Below are positions 6,803 to 15,693 of a DNA stretch of 64,000 nucleotides, piece after piece; position 1 is the first letter of the stretch, and each line of letters opens with the position of its first letter. The notes under the pieces are model-generated. The model saw nothing but the letters and a program-made list of their open reading frames with translations, was not told where the DNA came from and searched no databases. Source of the DNA: Gemmatimonadaceae bacterium (GTDB lineage Bacteria; Gemmatimonadota; Gemmatimonadetes; Gemmatimonadales; Gemmatimonadaceae); the NCBI GenBank assembly GCA_035606695.1, contig DATNEW010000001.1:62001-126000 (forward strand), given 5' to 3'. The position numbers and the translations under genes are program-made.

Positions 6803-8209
6803 TCAATCGCTCAAATCCGCGTCGTCGGGCGCCGCGGCCACCGCCACCGCTTCGCTCGGATCGACCCGGTGGTGCACCGGCGGCTTCACGTATTTCTTGA
6901 CGATGCCCGCCGTTCCCTGAATGGCCAGCTGCTTGAAGAGAAAGCCGAACTTCTCGTCGTACGCGGCGGCGAGGACCGCCTTCGCATCGGCGGGAAGGTC
7001 CCACGTCTGGCGCTTGAACGGACCAATCGCCTTCTTGCGTGTTTTGTAGATGAACTGCTCGTCCGTATCGGTGGGCTTGCGCTCGTCTTTCGCGTTCTCG
7101 CGCAGCCACTCGTAGATCGAGTCGCGCAGCGACGCCGGCATGTGATCGTACAGCATGTTCTGGAAATTCGTCGCGAGGTGAATTTCCGCCGTCTCCCGCT
7201 TTGGGAAATTGTGAAACGCGCTGTCGGGCAGCGTCGACGCGCCGTGCTGTACCGCACCCGCGAGCCCGTACTCGTCGCGCGCCGCTTTCGAGAGCCGCTC
7301 GAGCGTATCGAGATCGAGCTTCACGTCGGCGATGCTGCCGTCGGCGAGCACCACGCCGCCATGGGACGTTCCGGATTGCACGCTGATCTTGGACAGGCCC
7401 GTCATGCCCTTCGGCAAGCTGCGGTTAAAGCCATCCATGTACGCGCGCATCTCTTCGACCGTGCTGTTCTCGGTTCCAACCTCGCCGATCTCGCCGCCGA
7501 CGGAGATCGTGACGCCCGCGGGCTGCAGCTCGCGCACGGTTTTCAGGATGTCGATACCAACTTCATAATTCAATTTCTGTTGTGCGTCGAGATCCGGCTT
7601 GTGGATGTCGACGAGCGTCGAGGTATCGATATCGATGTTGTAGAAGCCGGCGGCGATCGCCTCGCGCGCGAGCGCTTTGACCGCGTCGACTTCGGGCTTC
7701 GGATCGGCCGCGTACTTCTTCGCGTTCACCTGGAAGTGATCGCCCTGGATGAACAACGGTCCCCGGAAGCCCTCGCGCATCGCCGCGGCAAGCACCACCG
7801 CGACATACTCGGCGGGCCGCTGATCGGTGTACGCGATCTCCGAGCGCGCGATCTCGAGAATGAAGGCGCCCGCGTCGAGCTTGATGGCCGTACGGAAGAT
7901 CGACCGCGCCGTGTCGTACGTCATGCCCCGGACGTTGATCGCGGGCACCGTGAAGCCGTGGATCTCGCCGCGGCCGCGCGCCATGTAGAGATCCTGAATC
8001 GACGCCGGCTGCACGCCAACCGCCTGACCGATCTCCCAGATCAGCCAGCGGGCATGCTCTTTTTCGTCGGCCTCGCCGAAGACCGCGGCGCGGACGAGCG
8101 TGTCCATCGCTTCCGATTGGAGCGACGACTGCCCTGCTATCGATGCTTTGCCGTCTCGCACCGACACATCGGCGCCAAACAGGTTGTTGAGGGTATCGAG
8201 CTTGTCCAT
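6803..8209 (-). CDS. Class II ketose-bisphosphate aldolase (probable fructose-bisphosphate aldolase)
   Basis: A 468-residue TIM-barrel aldolase, longer than the usual 300-360. Recognisable metal and substrate motifs are IQGDHFQVN (His of the zinc site), YNIDIDTSTLVDIHK, VGGEIGEVGTENST, VQSGTSHGGVV and VQHGASTLP. The N-terminal ~90 residues and C-terminal ~130 residues (ending PPVHHRVDPSEAVA) are extensions relative to classical class II enzymes. Expected reaction: fructose-1,6-bisphosphate to DHAP and glyceraldehyde-3-phosphate. The neighbours pgi, pyk and tal support a glycolytic role; tagatose-bisphosphate or another ketose phosphate cannot be excluded. Confidence 0.8.
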   Translation of the reverse strand: MDKLDTLNNLFGADVSVRDGKASIAGQSSLQSEAMDTLVRAAVFGEADEKEHARWLIWEIGQAVGVQPASIQDLYMARGRGEIHGFTVPAINVRGMTYDTARSIFRTAIKLDAGAFILEIARSEIAYTDQRPAEYVAVVLAAAMREGFRGPLFIQGDHFQVNAKKYAADPKPEVDAVKALAREAIAAGFYNIDIDTSTLVDIHKPDLDAQQKLNYEVGIDILKTVRELQPAGVTISVGGEIGEVGTENSTVEEMRAYMDGFNRSLPKGMTGLSKISVQSGTSHGGVVLADGSIADVKLDLDTLERLSKAARDEYGLAGAVQHGASTLPDSAFHNFPKRETAEIHLATNFQNMLYDHMPASLRDSIYEWLRENAKDERKPTDTDEQFIYKTRKKAIGPFKRQTWDLPADAKAVLAAAYDEKFGFLFKQLAIQGTAGIVKKYVKPPVHHRVDPSEAVAVAAAPDDADLSD

Positions 8210-8248
8210 TTCCGGGAAATTGGGATGTAGCAGAAGATTACAGCGAAC

Positions 8249-8385
8249 TGCGAGTGGAAACAGCGATTGGAAACTGCGATTGGAAAAGGCGAATGGAAAC
8301 TACGAGTGGAAACGGCGCCTTTTCCATTCGGGTCTTCCATTCGCTGTTTCCATTCGCTCCTTCCAATCGCTCTTGCCAGTCGCCC
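8249..8385. repeat. Mirrored array: five 13-nt units followed by five inverted copies
   Basis: TGGAAA occurs at 8255, 8268, 8281, 8294 and 8307, exactly every 13 nt, in units like GCGANTGGAAACT. From 8321 the complement TTTCCA or a variant occurs at 8321, 8334, 8347, 8360 and 8373, again every 13 nt. The two halves are reverse complements around a centre near 8316, so the element can fold as one long hairpin of five repeated segments. It occupies most of the gap between pgi (stop 8408) and the aldolase start (8209), both minus strand. Confidence 0.9.
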
Positions 8386-8407
8386 TTCTCGTGCTTTTTT
8401 CTAATCG

Positions 8408-9793
8408 CTACACACTGTATCGCTCATCAGGCTTCGGTAGCAGGTTCCATTCCTGCCGAGCCTGCTCGGCGTCCGCCCGGCCGAGCATGGCGTACGTGAA
8501 CTGCTTGCCGAGCTCCACCCCGGGCTGATCGAGCGGGTTTACGCCGTACAACTCGCCGGCGTAGATGGTCGCGATCTCGAGCAGCATGAACAGCGCACCG
8601 AGGTGCCAGGCGTCCACGCGATCGGCGTGAATCGTCATGTTCGGGCGGCCACGTCGCGCCAACGCGCCGGCGGTGGCACGCTGCTCGATCGACAACAGCT
8701 CACCCAACTGATGCCCGCCGAGATAGCCCAGTTCCTTCACATCGGAATGTAGCCGGGGAATGGTCAGGTCGGTGCCGCCTTCGCGCACCGAAATGAACGT
8801 GACCGTCTTGTCCGGCGGACCCTCCATGAACAGTTGGACCTTGCTGTGCTGGTCCGTCGCGCCCAACGCGCCGAGCGGGGTCGGGCCGACACCCTTGTCA
8901 CCCTTCTCGCGATGCTTTCCCAGGCTCTCCGCCCACAACTGCACGAACCAGTCGGCGATGTCACGCAGCGGGTCGGAGTAGGGCATCAGAACGTGGATGT
9001 GTCGCCCAAGCTTGGTATCAGCCAGATACTGGAGCGTCGCGAACACGCCGGCGGGGTTCTGCGCGAGCCGATCGCCGGCGCATTGCTTGGCGATGTCGGC
9101 CGCGCCCGCGAGCAGTTGCGATGTATCGATCCCGACGAGCGCGGCGGGGAGGATGCCGACGGGCGTCAGCACGCTGTACCGCCCGCCAACCGCCGGGGGA
9201 ATGTCGAGCGCCGGAATCTTCTCCGCATTCGCGATCTGGCGCAGCGCACCCTTCTGCGGATCTGTCACGAAAACCAGATGGTCCGCCGGATTCTTGGTCG
9301 ACGCAATGAGCCGCTCACGAATGACGAGATACTGCGACATCGTCTCCGCGGTGCCGCCCGACTTCGACGTGACGATGAAGAGCGATCGCTCGAGCGACAG
9401 GCGGCCGAGGAGCGCCGAGATCGTGTGTGGATCGACGTTGTCGAGGACGTGAAGGCGAGGCTGACCACCCCGCTCCTCGGCGCCCAGTGAATTCCAGGCG
9501 GGCTTGAGGAGGGCCGTGCGAAGCGCGATGGGGCCGAGCGCGGATCCGCCGATGCCGAGCACCACCACGTCATCGAACTTGCCGCGGACGCGCGCGGCGA
9601 AGTCGGTGCTCTGGCGATGCAGCGCATTGTCGGACGGCAGCGCCAGGAATCCGAGATCGCCGGCATCGCGACGTCGACCGAGACCGGTGTGCGCGCGGCG
9701 GAATGCGTCGGGGACGGCGCTCCAGTCGGCGGCGGAAATGCCGCCGTCGATCACGTCGCCCATCATGTTCGTGTAGTCGATGCGAAGGGTCAT
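8408..9793 (-). CDS. pgi: Glucose-6-phosphate isomerase
   Basis: A 461-residue enzyme interconverting glucose-6-phosphate and fructose-6-phosphate. Motifs: VVVLGIGGSALGP (78-88), phosphate loop TSKSGGTAET (142-151), GGRYSVLTPVGILPAAL, the LGGHQLGELLSIEQRATAGAL segment with the catalytic His/Glu region, and NPLDQPGVELGKQ near the C-terminus, which is the conserved PGI signature 2 with the catalytic lysine. Length fits the short bacterial form. It lies upstream of the class II aldolase on the same strand and is separated from it by the mirrored 13-nt array. Confidence 0.95.
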   Translation of the reverse strand: MTLRIDYTNMMGDVIDGGISAADWSAVPDAFRRAHTGLGRRRDAGDLGFLALPSDNALHRQSTDFAARVRGKFDDVVVLGIGGSALGPIALRTALLKPAWNSLGAEERGGQPRLHVLDNVDPHTISALLGRLSLERSLFIVTSKSGGTAETMSQYLVIRERLIASTKNPADHLVFVTDPQKGALRQIANAEKIPALDIPPAVGGRYSVLTPVGILPAALVGIDTSQLLAGAADIAKQCAGDRLAQNPAGVFATLQYLADTKLGRHIHVLMPYSDPLRDIADWFVQLWAESLGKHREKGDKGVGPTPLGALGATDQHSKVQLFMEGPPDKTVTFISVREGGTDLTIPRLHSDVKELGYLGGHQLGELLSIEQRATAGALARRGRPNMTIHADRVDAWHLGALFMLLEIATIYAGELYGVNPLDQPGVELGKQFTYAMLGRADAEQARQEWNLLPKPDERYSV

Positions 9794-9818
9794 GGGAGTG
9801 GGGTCGGCATTGCGCCGG

Positions 9819-10601
9819 TCAGAGATCTATACGGACGGTCAAACCATCGAACGCCGGTGAAACGCCTCTCGGCAGCTCCGCCTCGAGATCGGCGTGCAGA
9901 TTGTCATGCGTGAGGTGCGTCAGGTACGTGCGTTCCGCGCCGACGGCCTTGGCCGCGCTGAGCGCCTCCGGAATGCTCAGATGCGTCGGATGCTCCGTGC
10001 GAAACAACGCGTTGATCACCAGCACCTTCGCACCGCGCAGCAAATCGAGCGCGTCCGGCGGCAGCGACTTCGCATCGGTGACGTAGGCAAGCGGACCGAT
10101 CCGGTATGCAAAACACGTGACATTGCCGTGCGGCACCTGCACCGCCGTGACCGTCAGATCGGCGATCTCGAAGGTCTGCCCGGGGTTCACGACATGCGCC
10201 TTCCCTTCGGGCTTGGCGGTGCCGGGCAGCGGCCGGATGTTGTCATCGAAGATGTACTGAAACTTGTCCCACAGATTGTCGAGCGTTTCCTTCGGGCCGC
10301 AAATCGGCAGCGGGCCGTCGCGATTCATCGTGATCGCGCGCAGATCGTCGATACCGTGCGTGTGATCCGCGTGCATGTGCGTATACAGCACCGCATCCAC
10401 GCGATCGATGCCGGCGGCAATCAGCTGCAGCCGCAACTCGGGCGGCGTGTCGATCAATACGCGCGTTCCCTGCCCGCTCTCGACGACGGCACCCACGCGG
10501 TTGCGTTTGTCCCGCGGATCGGGCGAGCGGCACACCTCGCAGTGACATCCGATTTTGGGAACGCCAAAGCTGGTGCCTGTGCCGAGGAAGGTCAGCTTCA
10601 T
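9819..10601 (-). CDS. MBL-fold metallo-hydrolase, PhnP-like
   Basis: A 260-residue metallo-beta-lactamase-fold phosphodiesterase. The metal motif is THMHADH (74-80), followed by further ligands in VPHGNVTCFAY, YVTDAKS and the C-terminal LTHLTHDN. The N-terminal GCHCEVC (18-24) resembles the structural zinc site of PhnP-type cyclic phosphodiesterases and YycJ-like proteins. Expected to hydrolyse a cyclic or linear phosphodiester; substrate unknown. It sits between pgi and pyk in a glycolytic gene string, so handling a stray sugar phosphate is imaginable but unsupported. Confidence 0.85.
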   Translation of the reverse strand: MKLTFLGTGTSFGVPKIGCHCEVCRSPDPRDKRNRVGAVVESGQGTRVLIDTPPELRLQLIAAGIDRVDAVLYTHMHADHTHGIDDLRAITMNRDGPLPICGPKETLDNLWDKFQYIFDDNIRPLPGTAKPEGKAHVVNPGQTFEIADLTVTAVQVPHGNVTCFAYRIGPLAYVTDAKSLPPDALDLLRGAKVLVINALFRTEHPTHLSIPEALSAAKAVGAERTYLTHLTHDNLHADLEAELPRGVSPAFDGLTVRIDL

Positions 10602-10634
10602 GCGATGGGCGATGGGCGGTGGGCGATGGGCGTG
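10602..10634. repeat. Heptameric tandem repeat GCGATGG
   Basis: Four 7-bp units (GCGATGG, GCGATGG, GCGGTGG, GCGATGG) plus a partial fifth (GCGTGG) sit immediately 5' of the MBL start codon, in the gap after pyruvate kinase. Confidence 0.8.
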
Positions 10635-10659
10635 GCTGCTACGAGAAACTCGCCACCTG

Positions 10660-12066
10660 CTACACGGTTTCGACCTTCAACAAGTTCGTCGTGCCCGGCA
10701 TGTCGAACGGCACGCCGGCGGTGACGACCACGCGGTCGCCCGGCAGCGCGAGCTCGCGCTGCTGCACCGCCTCGAGCGCGAGCCGCGCCATTTCCTCGTA
10801 TGTGTTGCAGTGCGGCACGAGCTCCGGCACCACGCCCCACACGAGCGCCATTTGACGATACGTGCGCGGGGAATCGGTGAGCACGAGAATCGGCACGCGC
10901 GGCCGCTGCGACGCCACGATGCGTCCCGTGAATCCGCTCTTCGTGACCACGAGGAGCACGGGAGCATTCAACATGTTCACGGCCGCGGCACTGGCGGCGG
11001 CGATCGCGAATTCGGTCGGCAGCACCGCGTCCGCGCGGCGACGCTCTTCGCGACGCTGCCAATGCTGCGGTTTGCTCTCGATCTCCACGATGATGCGCGT
11101 CATCGCCTCGACGGCGAGCCGCGGATACTGGCCGGCCGCCGTCTCTGCGGAGAGCATGACGGCGTCCGTCCCGTCGAGAATCGCGTTGGCGACGTCGCTC
11201 GCTTCGGCGCGCGTCGGCCGCGGATGCGTGATCATCGACTCGAGCATCTGCGTCGCCGTGATCACGGGTCGGCCAAGCCGGTTCGCCGTGGCGATGATCT
11301 GCTTCTGCGCGTACGGCACCTCCTCGAACGGCAGTTCGACGCCGAGATCGCCGCGCGCGACCATCACCGCATCCGAGGCGCGCACGATGGCTTCGATATT
11401 CTCGAGAGCTGAATCCTTCTCGATCTTCGCGACGACGAGCATGTGCTTCGGAATCAGCGTGCGAAGCTCGGCGATGTCCTCTTCTCGGCGCACGAAGCTC
11501 AGCGCCAGATAGTCGAGTTGCTGCTCGACGGCGAACGCGATGTCCTCGCGATCCTTGTCGGTGATCGACGGCGCGGAGACCTGAACGCCGGGCAGGTTGA
11601 TGCCCTTGTGGCTGGTGAGCGCGCCACCGTGGAGCACGCGTGCGTGGACGCGCGGCTGGTGCACCTCGAGCACGACCAGCTCGAGCAATCCGTCGTTGAT
11701 CAGAATGCGGTCGCCGACGTGCACGTCGTCGGCGAGCATCTCGTAGGTGACAGGGATCTCTTCGCCGCGCGCATCGTGCTCCGGCGCGAGCACGACGTCG
11801 GAGCCGTCGGCGAGGTCGCGCGACGTCTCGAGATCGCCGATGCGAATACGCGGTCCCTGCAGGTCGCCGAGGATGGCGACGGGACGGCCAAGCTCGTCGG
11901 CCACCTCGCGAACGAGCGCGATCGTGGCGGCGTGTTGGTCGTGCGTGCTGTGAGAGAAGTTGATGCGGGCAACGTTGAGGCCCGCTTCCATCAGACTGCG
12001 CAGGGCCTCGCGGCTGCTGCTCGCGGGGCCGAGCGTGCAAACGATCTTCGTTCGGCAGTATTTCAT
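10660..12066 (-). CDS. pyk: Pyruvate kinase
   Basis: A 468-residue glycolytic enzyme converting PEP and ADP to pyruvate and ATP. The N-terminus KIVCTLGPASSS...LMEAGLNVARINFSHST is diagnostic. VAKIEKDSALENIEAIVRASDAVMVARGDLGVELP contains the catalytic Lys and the Mg-binding Glu/Asp. TATQMLESMITHPRPTRAEASDVANAILDGTDAVMLSAETAAGQYP forms the A domain end, followed by a C domain. Complete and of normal length. It is downstream of transaldolase (31-bp gap) on the same strand. Confidence 0.97.
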   Translation of the reverse strand: MKYCRTKIVCTLGPASSSREALRSLMEAGLNVARINFSHSTHDQHAATIALVREVADELGRPVAILGDLQGPRIRIGDLETSRDLADGSDVVLAPEHDARGEEIPVTYEMLADDVHVGDRILINDGLLELVVLEVHQPRVHARVLHGGALTSHKGINLPGVQVSAPSITDKDREDIAFAVEQQLDYLALSFVRREEDIAELRTLIPKHMLVVAKIEKDSALENIEAIVRASDAVMVARGDLGVELPFEEVPYAQKQIIATANRLGRPVITATQMLESMITHPRPTRAEASDVANAILDGTDAVMLSAETAAGQYPRLAVEAMTRIIVEIESKPQHWQRREERRRADAVLPTEFAIAAASAAAVNMLNAPVLLVVTKSGFTGRIVASQRPRVPILVLTDSPRTYRQMALVWGVVPELVPHCNTYEEMARLALEAVQQRELALPGDRVVVTAGVPFDMPGTTNLLKVETV

Positions 12067-12074
12067 GTGTGGTG

Positions 12075-12108
12075 TGTCATCGTGAACGGCGCGCCGCTCA
12101 CGATGACA
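12075..12108. repeat. 34-bp near-perfect palindrome at the transaldolase stop
   Basis: TGTCATCGTGAACGGCGC is followed by its reverse complement with one mismatch. The minus-strand copy forms the last codons and TGA stop of transaldolase. It shares GTCATC...GAGCG with the dispersed repeat family (36821, 40759) and may act as a weak terminator between tal and pyk. Confidence 0.65.
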
Positions 12109-13207
12109 TGACGATTTCCTTCCCGAGGGATTGGGTTTTCTTGGTCAGGCCCGCCAGCAGCGTATCGAATGACTTTCCAAAGCTGGTGAGACCGTCGGCG
12201 AGCAGTTTGTCCGTGACGCTCTTCATGGAAATGCCGGCTTTCTCGAGCGACGCGATCGTCTGCTCGGCCTCGCCGACGTTCGCATCGACCGTGCGCTTGA
12301 CGACGCCGTGATCGCGGAAGGCGTCGATCGTCGCCGGCGGCATGGTGTTGACCGTGTGCGGGCCGATCAACTCTTCGACGTACATGACGTCGCGATACGC
12401 CGGATTCTTCGTGCTCGTGCTGGCCCACAGCGGACGCTGCACGGTCGCGCCTTTCGCCGCGAGCGTCTTCCAACGCGGCGACGCAACCTGCTCCTGAAAG
12501 AGCTTGTATGCGAGCTTGGCATTCGCGATGGCCGCCTTGCCCTCTAGCGCCTTGTTGTCGCCCAATCGCTTGTCGACTTCCGTGTCCACGCGACTCACGA
12601 AGAAGCTCGCGACGGAGTGAATGCGCGAGATGTCCTTCCCGTCTTTCACACGCCGCTCGAGGCCCGCCATATACGCATCGATGACACTGTGATATGCCTC
12701 GATCGCGAACAACAGCGTGATGTTGACGTTCACGCCATTCGCGGTGAGCTCTTCGACGGCCTTCGCTCCCTCGACCGTGCCGGGAACCTTGATCATGACA
12801 TTCGGACGGTCGACTGTTTTCCAGAGGCGCGTGCCCTCGGTCACCGTGGCGCGAGCATCGTTCGCGGCGGCCGGCGAAACCTCGATCGATACGTAGCCGT
12901 CGTCGCCGTTCGTCTGGTCGTAGACCGGACGGAAGATGTCGCACGCGTTGCGCACGTCGGTGGTCGCGATGAGCTCGAACAGCTCCAGCGCCGTGTGCTT
13001 CCCCTCGGCGGAGCCGATTTGCTCGTCGTAGACGTCGCCCTCGGCGAGCGCCTTCTCGAAGATCGTCGGATTCGACGTCATGCCGGTGAGCGAATCGTCG
13101 CGAATGCGCCGCTCGAGATCGCCGTTCTTGAGCATCTTGCGATCGATGAAATCGAGCCAGATCGATTGTCCGGCGTCGTGTAGTTGCGCGAGTCGATTGT
13201 CCGCCAT
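12098..13207 (-). CDS. tal: Transaldolase
   Basis: A 369-residue pentose phosphate enzyme that transfers a dihydroxyacetone unit between sedoheptulose-7-phosphate and glyceraldehyde-3-phosphate. SLTGMTSNPTIFEKAL (39-54) and the Schiff-base lysine K140 in NVMIKVPGT identify it, with INGVNVNITLLFA-type and SVASFFVSRVDTEVDK motifs. Length fits the longer actinobacterial/cyanobacterial class. The start MADNRLAQLHDAGQSIW was chosen; the open frame continues upstream without homology. Only 8 bp separate it from the upstream sorbosone-dehydrogenase-like gene, so they are probably cotranscribed. Confidence 0.95.
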   Translation of the reverse strand: MADNRLAQLHDAGQSIWLDFIDRKMLKNGDLERRIRDDSLTGMTSNPTIFEKALAEGDVYDEQIGSAEGKHTALELFELIATTDVRNACDIFRPVYDQTNGDDGYVSIEVSPAAANDARATVTEGTRLWKTVDRPNVMIKVPGTVEGAKAVEELTANGVNVNITLLFAIEAYHSVIDAYMAGLERRVKDGKDISRIHSVASFFVSRVDTEVDKRLGDNKALEGKAAIANAKLAYKLFQEQVASPRWKTLAAKGATVQRPLWASTSTKNPAYRDVMYVEELIGPHTVNTMPPATIDAFRDHGVVKRTVDANVGEAEQTIASLEKAGISMKSVTDKLLADGLTSFGKSFDTLLAGLTKKTQSLGKEIVMSS

Positions 13208-13215
13208 GTCTGCTC

Positions 13216-14511
13216 CTACTTCCCTGCGTACGTGATCTTGTAAATGCGACCGCCGGCATCGTCCGCAACGTAGAGTGCGCCGTCGGGACTCTGCGCCAAG
13301 CCAGTCGGGCGATGCGGCCCGCCGCGGGCCCCGGTCGCGATCGCCGGCGAAAAGTTGTCCGCGAACACTTCGTAGCTGCCGCCCGACTTGCCGTTGGTCA
13401 GCGGCTGGAACACCACGTTGAATCCGCCCTGCTTTTCCGGCGCGCGATTCCACGAACCGTGAAAGGCGATGAACGCGCCGTTCTTGTAGCGCGCCGGGAA
13501 CATCGATCCCGTGTAGAACATGAGCGCATTCGGCGCCCAATGCGCGGGCTGAATGGCCACGGGCTCCTTCTTCTTGGCGCACTGCGCCACCGTCTTGCCG
13601 TTGCCGCCGTATTCCGGCGCGAGCACCAGATGGTGCTCCTCGACGGAGTAGTAGCAGTACGGCCACCCATAATCCTCGCCCTGATTGACCTGCAACAACT
13701 CTTCCGCCGGGTTTTCCGCGTTGTACTTGAGCGTCACATTGGTGTCCGTCAGGCCGAGTTGCTTCGCGAAATCGCCGAGCTGGTCGCGGCCGTGCTGCGT
13801 ACTCCAGAGCTTGCCATCGGGGGCGATCGTGATGCCCACCGCGTTTCGAATGCCCTGGGCGAAATGATTGGACGCGGTTGGCGTCTGCTTCGCTTTGCGC
13901 GCGTCAAAGCGCCAGATACCGGCGCGCGTCTCGAGCTCGGTACACGGGTTCTCGCCTGGCACTCCCGGGGCGCGATCGCGCTTGCCCTGGCAGGAATTCG
14001 TCGGCGAGCCGATGTTCAGGTACAGTACGCCATCACGCGTGATGGCAAAGTTGCGCGTGACGTGGCCAGGCGCGAACGGAATCGAGTGGACAATCGTGTC
14101 AGGTCCACTCGCGGGCTTCAGGTCATTTGCCGCAAGCCGGTAGCGAACGATGGCAACGCGCAAATCCGCGGCGTCGGCGCCGCGCGCCACGACCGGGCTC
14201 GACTCGGTATAGAGATAGCCGTCGAACAGCGCGACCTGGCTGGAGTTGAATCCGCTCGCGAAGCGTTCGCGCGATACGTGGCCGTCGTGCTCTCGAACGA
14301 CCATGACCCCACCGCTGCCGCGTCCTTGCATGCCGACGAACAAATCGCCGTTCGGCGCGACCGCGATCGAGCGAACGCCGGGCAGCGAATCAGCGTACAC
14401 CGAAGCGCAAAATCCCGCCGGCAGCTTGAGGTCCGCCGTGTCACATCCGTTGGTCCGCTGTGCGCACGCCGGCGCGGCGATACCAAGCAACAGGAGCAGA
14501 GAGCGACGCAT
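13216..14511 (-). CDS. Secreted sorbosone/PQQ glucose dehydrogenase-like beta-propeller
   Basis: A 431-residue exported protein: signal peptide MRRSLLLLLGIAAPACAQ, then a six-bladed propeller of the soluble glucose/L-sorbosone dehydrogenase type. Family-like strings are FVGMQGRGSGG, YLNIGSPTNSCQ, GIRNAVGITIAPDGKLWSTQHGRDQLGD, NQGEDYGWPYCYY, APNALMFYTGSMFPARYKNGAFIAFHGSWNR and RPTGLAQSPDGALYVADDAGGRIYKI. Homologues use PQQ and oxidise sugars in the periplasm; cofactor residues were not verified. A gene of periplasmic sugar oxidation next to tal and pyk is plausible functionally. Confidence 0.85.
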   Translation of the reverse strand: MRRSLLLLLGIAAPACAQRTNGCDTADLKLPAGFCASVYADSLPGVRSIAVAPNGDLFVGMQGRGSGGVMVVREHDGHVSRERFASGFNSSQVALFDGYLYTESSPVVARGADAADLRVAIVRYRLAANDLKPASGPDTIVHSIPFAPGHVTRNFAITRDGVLYLNIGSPTNSCQGKRDRAPGVPGENPCTELETRAGIWRFDARKAKQTPTASNHFAQGIRNAVGITIAPDGKLWSTQHGRDQLGDFAKQLGLTDTNVTLKYNAENPAEELLQVNQGEDYGWPYCYYSVEEHHLVLAPEYGGNGKTVAQCAKKKEPVAIQPAHWAPNALMFYTGSMFPARYKNGAFIAFHGSWNRAPEKQGGFNVVFQPLTNGKSGGSYEVFADNFSPAIATGARGGPHRPTGLAQSPDGALYVADDAGGRIYKITYAGK

Positions 14512-14541
14512 GTTCGTGGGATGGGAGGTCCGTGAAAAGGC

Positions 14542-15621
14542 CTATTGGACGCCGGTCGGCGCCGCCAACGTCCGCGAAAAGAATGGTAACACCTTCGTGA
14601 TCATCCGAGCGCCGATCTCGCTCGTGTGCGTGCCCGGATACGTCTCGTAGGTGTGCGCGATTCCCGCCCGGTTCAGTGTGGCGTCCATCGAGTCGAGCGT
14701 GCCAGACGCGACGAGCTCATCGCGGTCGCCAACGTCGAACGCGAAGGCGCGCAGCCGTGTCAGGTGATCGCGGTAGGTGCGAACCATTTCTTCCGGCGAA
14801 TGTTCGATCCATCGGCGCTCGACGTCCTCGTTCGTCTTCCACCGGCCATCCTTCTCCTCGAATGGAAAGTCGACGTAGAAGGGCGGCTTGTTGACGTTCG
14901 GCGAAAAAGCGGCGCTCATCGCCAGAAAGACCTGCGGCAGAAATTGCAGGCCGCGGGCATCCATCGGCGACGTCAGACGCGACAGCGTTTGCCACACCGG
15001 CGCCATGCCGGGCGTGATGGTATGCGCGAACCGCGTGCAGCAGCCGCTCAGCGCGTAGACCGCGGAATACACGTCGCCTCCGTGCCGCTCGGCGAGCGCG
15101 AACGCGCCGTAGCCGCCCATCGAGTGCCCGGCGAGTCCGCGCGCGTCGGCACGCGCGATCGTGCGATACTTTCCGTCGATGTAGGCGACGAGCTCCTGAG
15201 CGATGAAGTCGTCCCAGTTTCCCGTCGCTTCGGAGTTCGTGTAGAAGCTTCCGCCGAGCCGGTTCGAGCCGTTCGGCATGACGATGATCATTTCGTGCAT
15301 CGCGCCCGCGGCGATCAACGAGTCGGCGCTGGTCTGGACGCTGAATCCGCGATAGCCGCGCACCCACACGCGCTCGTTGCTTCCAAAACCGTGCAACAGG
15401 TACAGCGTGGGGTATCGTCGAGTCGCGACGCTGTCGTACGATGGCGGCAGATAGACGAGCACCGCGCGGTTCGGCGAGTCGCCGTATTTGTTGTCCTCGA
15501 GCGCCTTCGGGTGGAGCGTGTCGGCGACGAGCCGGCCGGTATGTTGCGCGAAGCCCACACTCGGACGCGCGATCGCGACGAAGACGCCAAGGCACGACAC
15601 GACCAGCGATCGAAGCCGCAT
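14542..15621 (-). CDS. Secreted alpha/beta-hydrolase esterase (esterase D / CE1-like)
   Basis: A 359-residue exported esterase. Signal peptide MRLRSLVVSCLGVFVAIARPSVGFAQ, then an alpha/beta hydrolase: YLPPSYDSVATRRYPTLYLLHGFG, MIIVMPNG, and nucleophile elbow GHSMGG with S167. ERHGGDVYSAVYALSG follows, and the C-terminus has YETYPGTHTSEIG with the probable catalytic His. Similar to S-formylglutathione hydrolase-like, feruloyl and Ag85-like esterases. RBS GGAG is 9 nt before ATG. It lies 72 bp downstream of the six-gene carrier-protein operon on the same strand, but the gap makes membership uncertain. Confidence 0.85.
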   Translation of the reverse strand: MRLRSLVVSCLGVFVAIARPSVGFAQHTGRLVADTLHPKALEDNKYGDSPNRAVLVYLPPSYDSVATRRYPTLYLLHGFGSNERVWVRGYRGFSVQTSADSLIAAGAMHEMIIVMPNGSNRLGGSFYTNSEATGNWDDFIAQELVAYIDGKYRTIARADARGLAGHSMGGYGAFALAERHGGDVYSAVYALSGCCTRFAHTITPGMAPVWQTLSRLTSPMDARGLQFLPQVFLAMSAAFSPNVNKPPFYVDFPFEEKDGRWKTNEDVERRWIEHSPEEMVRTYRDHLTRLRAFAFDVGDRDELVASGTLDSMDATLNRAGIAHTYETYPGTHTSEIGARMITKVLPFFSRTLAAPTGVQ

Positions 15622-15693
15622 GCACGCTTCTCCGGAGATGGTGTGAAGGCCGGGCGGGAGGCGCTGCCTGTGTCCCGGCGGCTTCGAGGAAAT

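Noticed and set aside
8249-8385. Possible CRISPR array
   Set aside because: Units are 13 nt and contiguous, the second half is inverted, and there are no spacers or cas genes.
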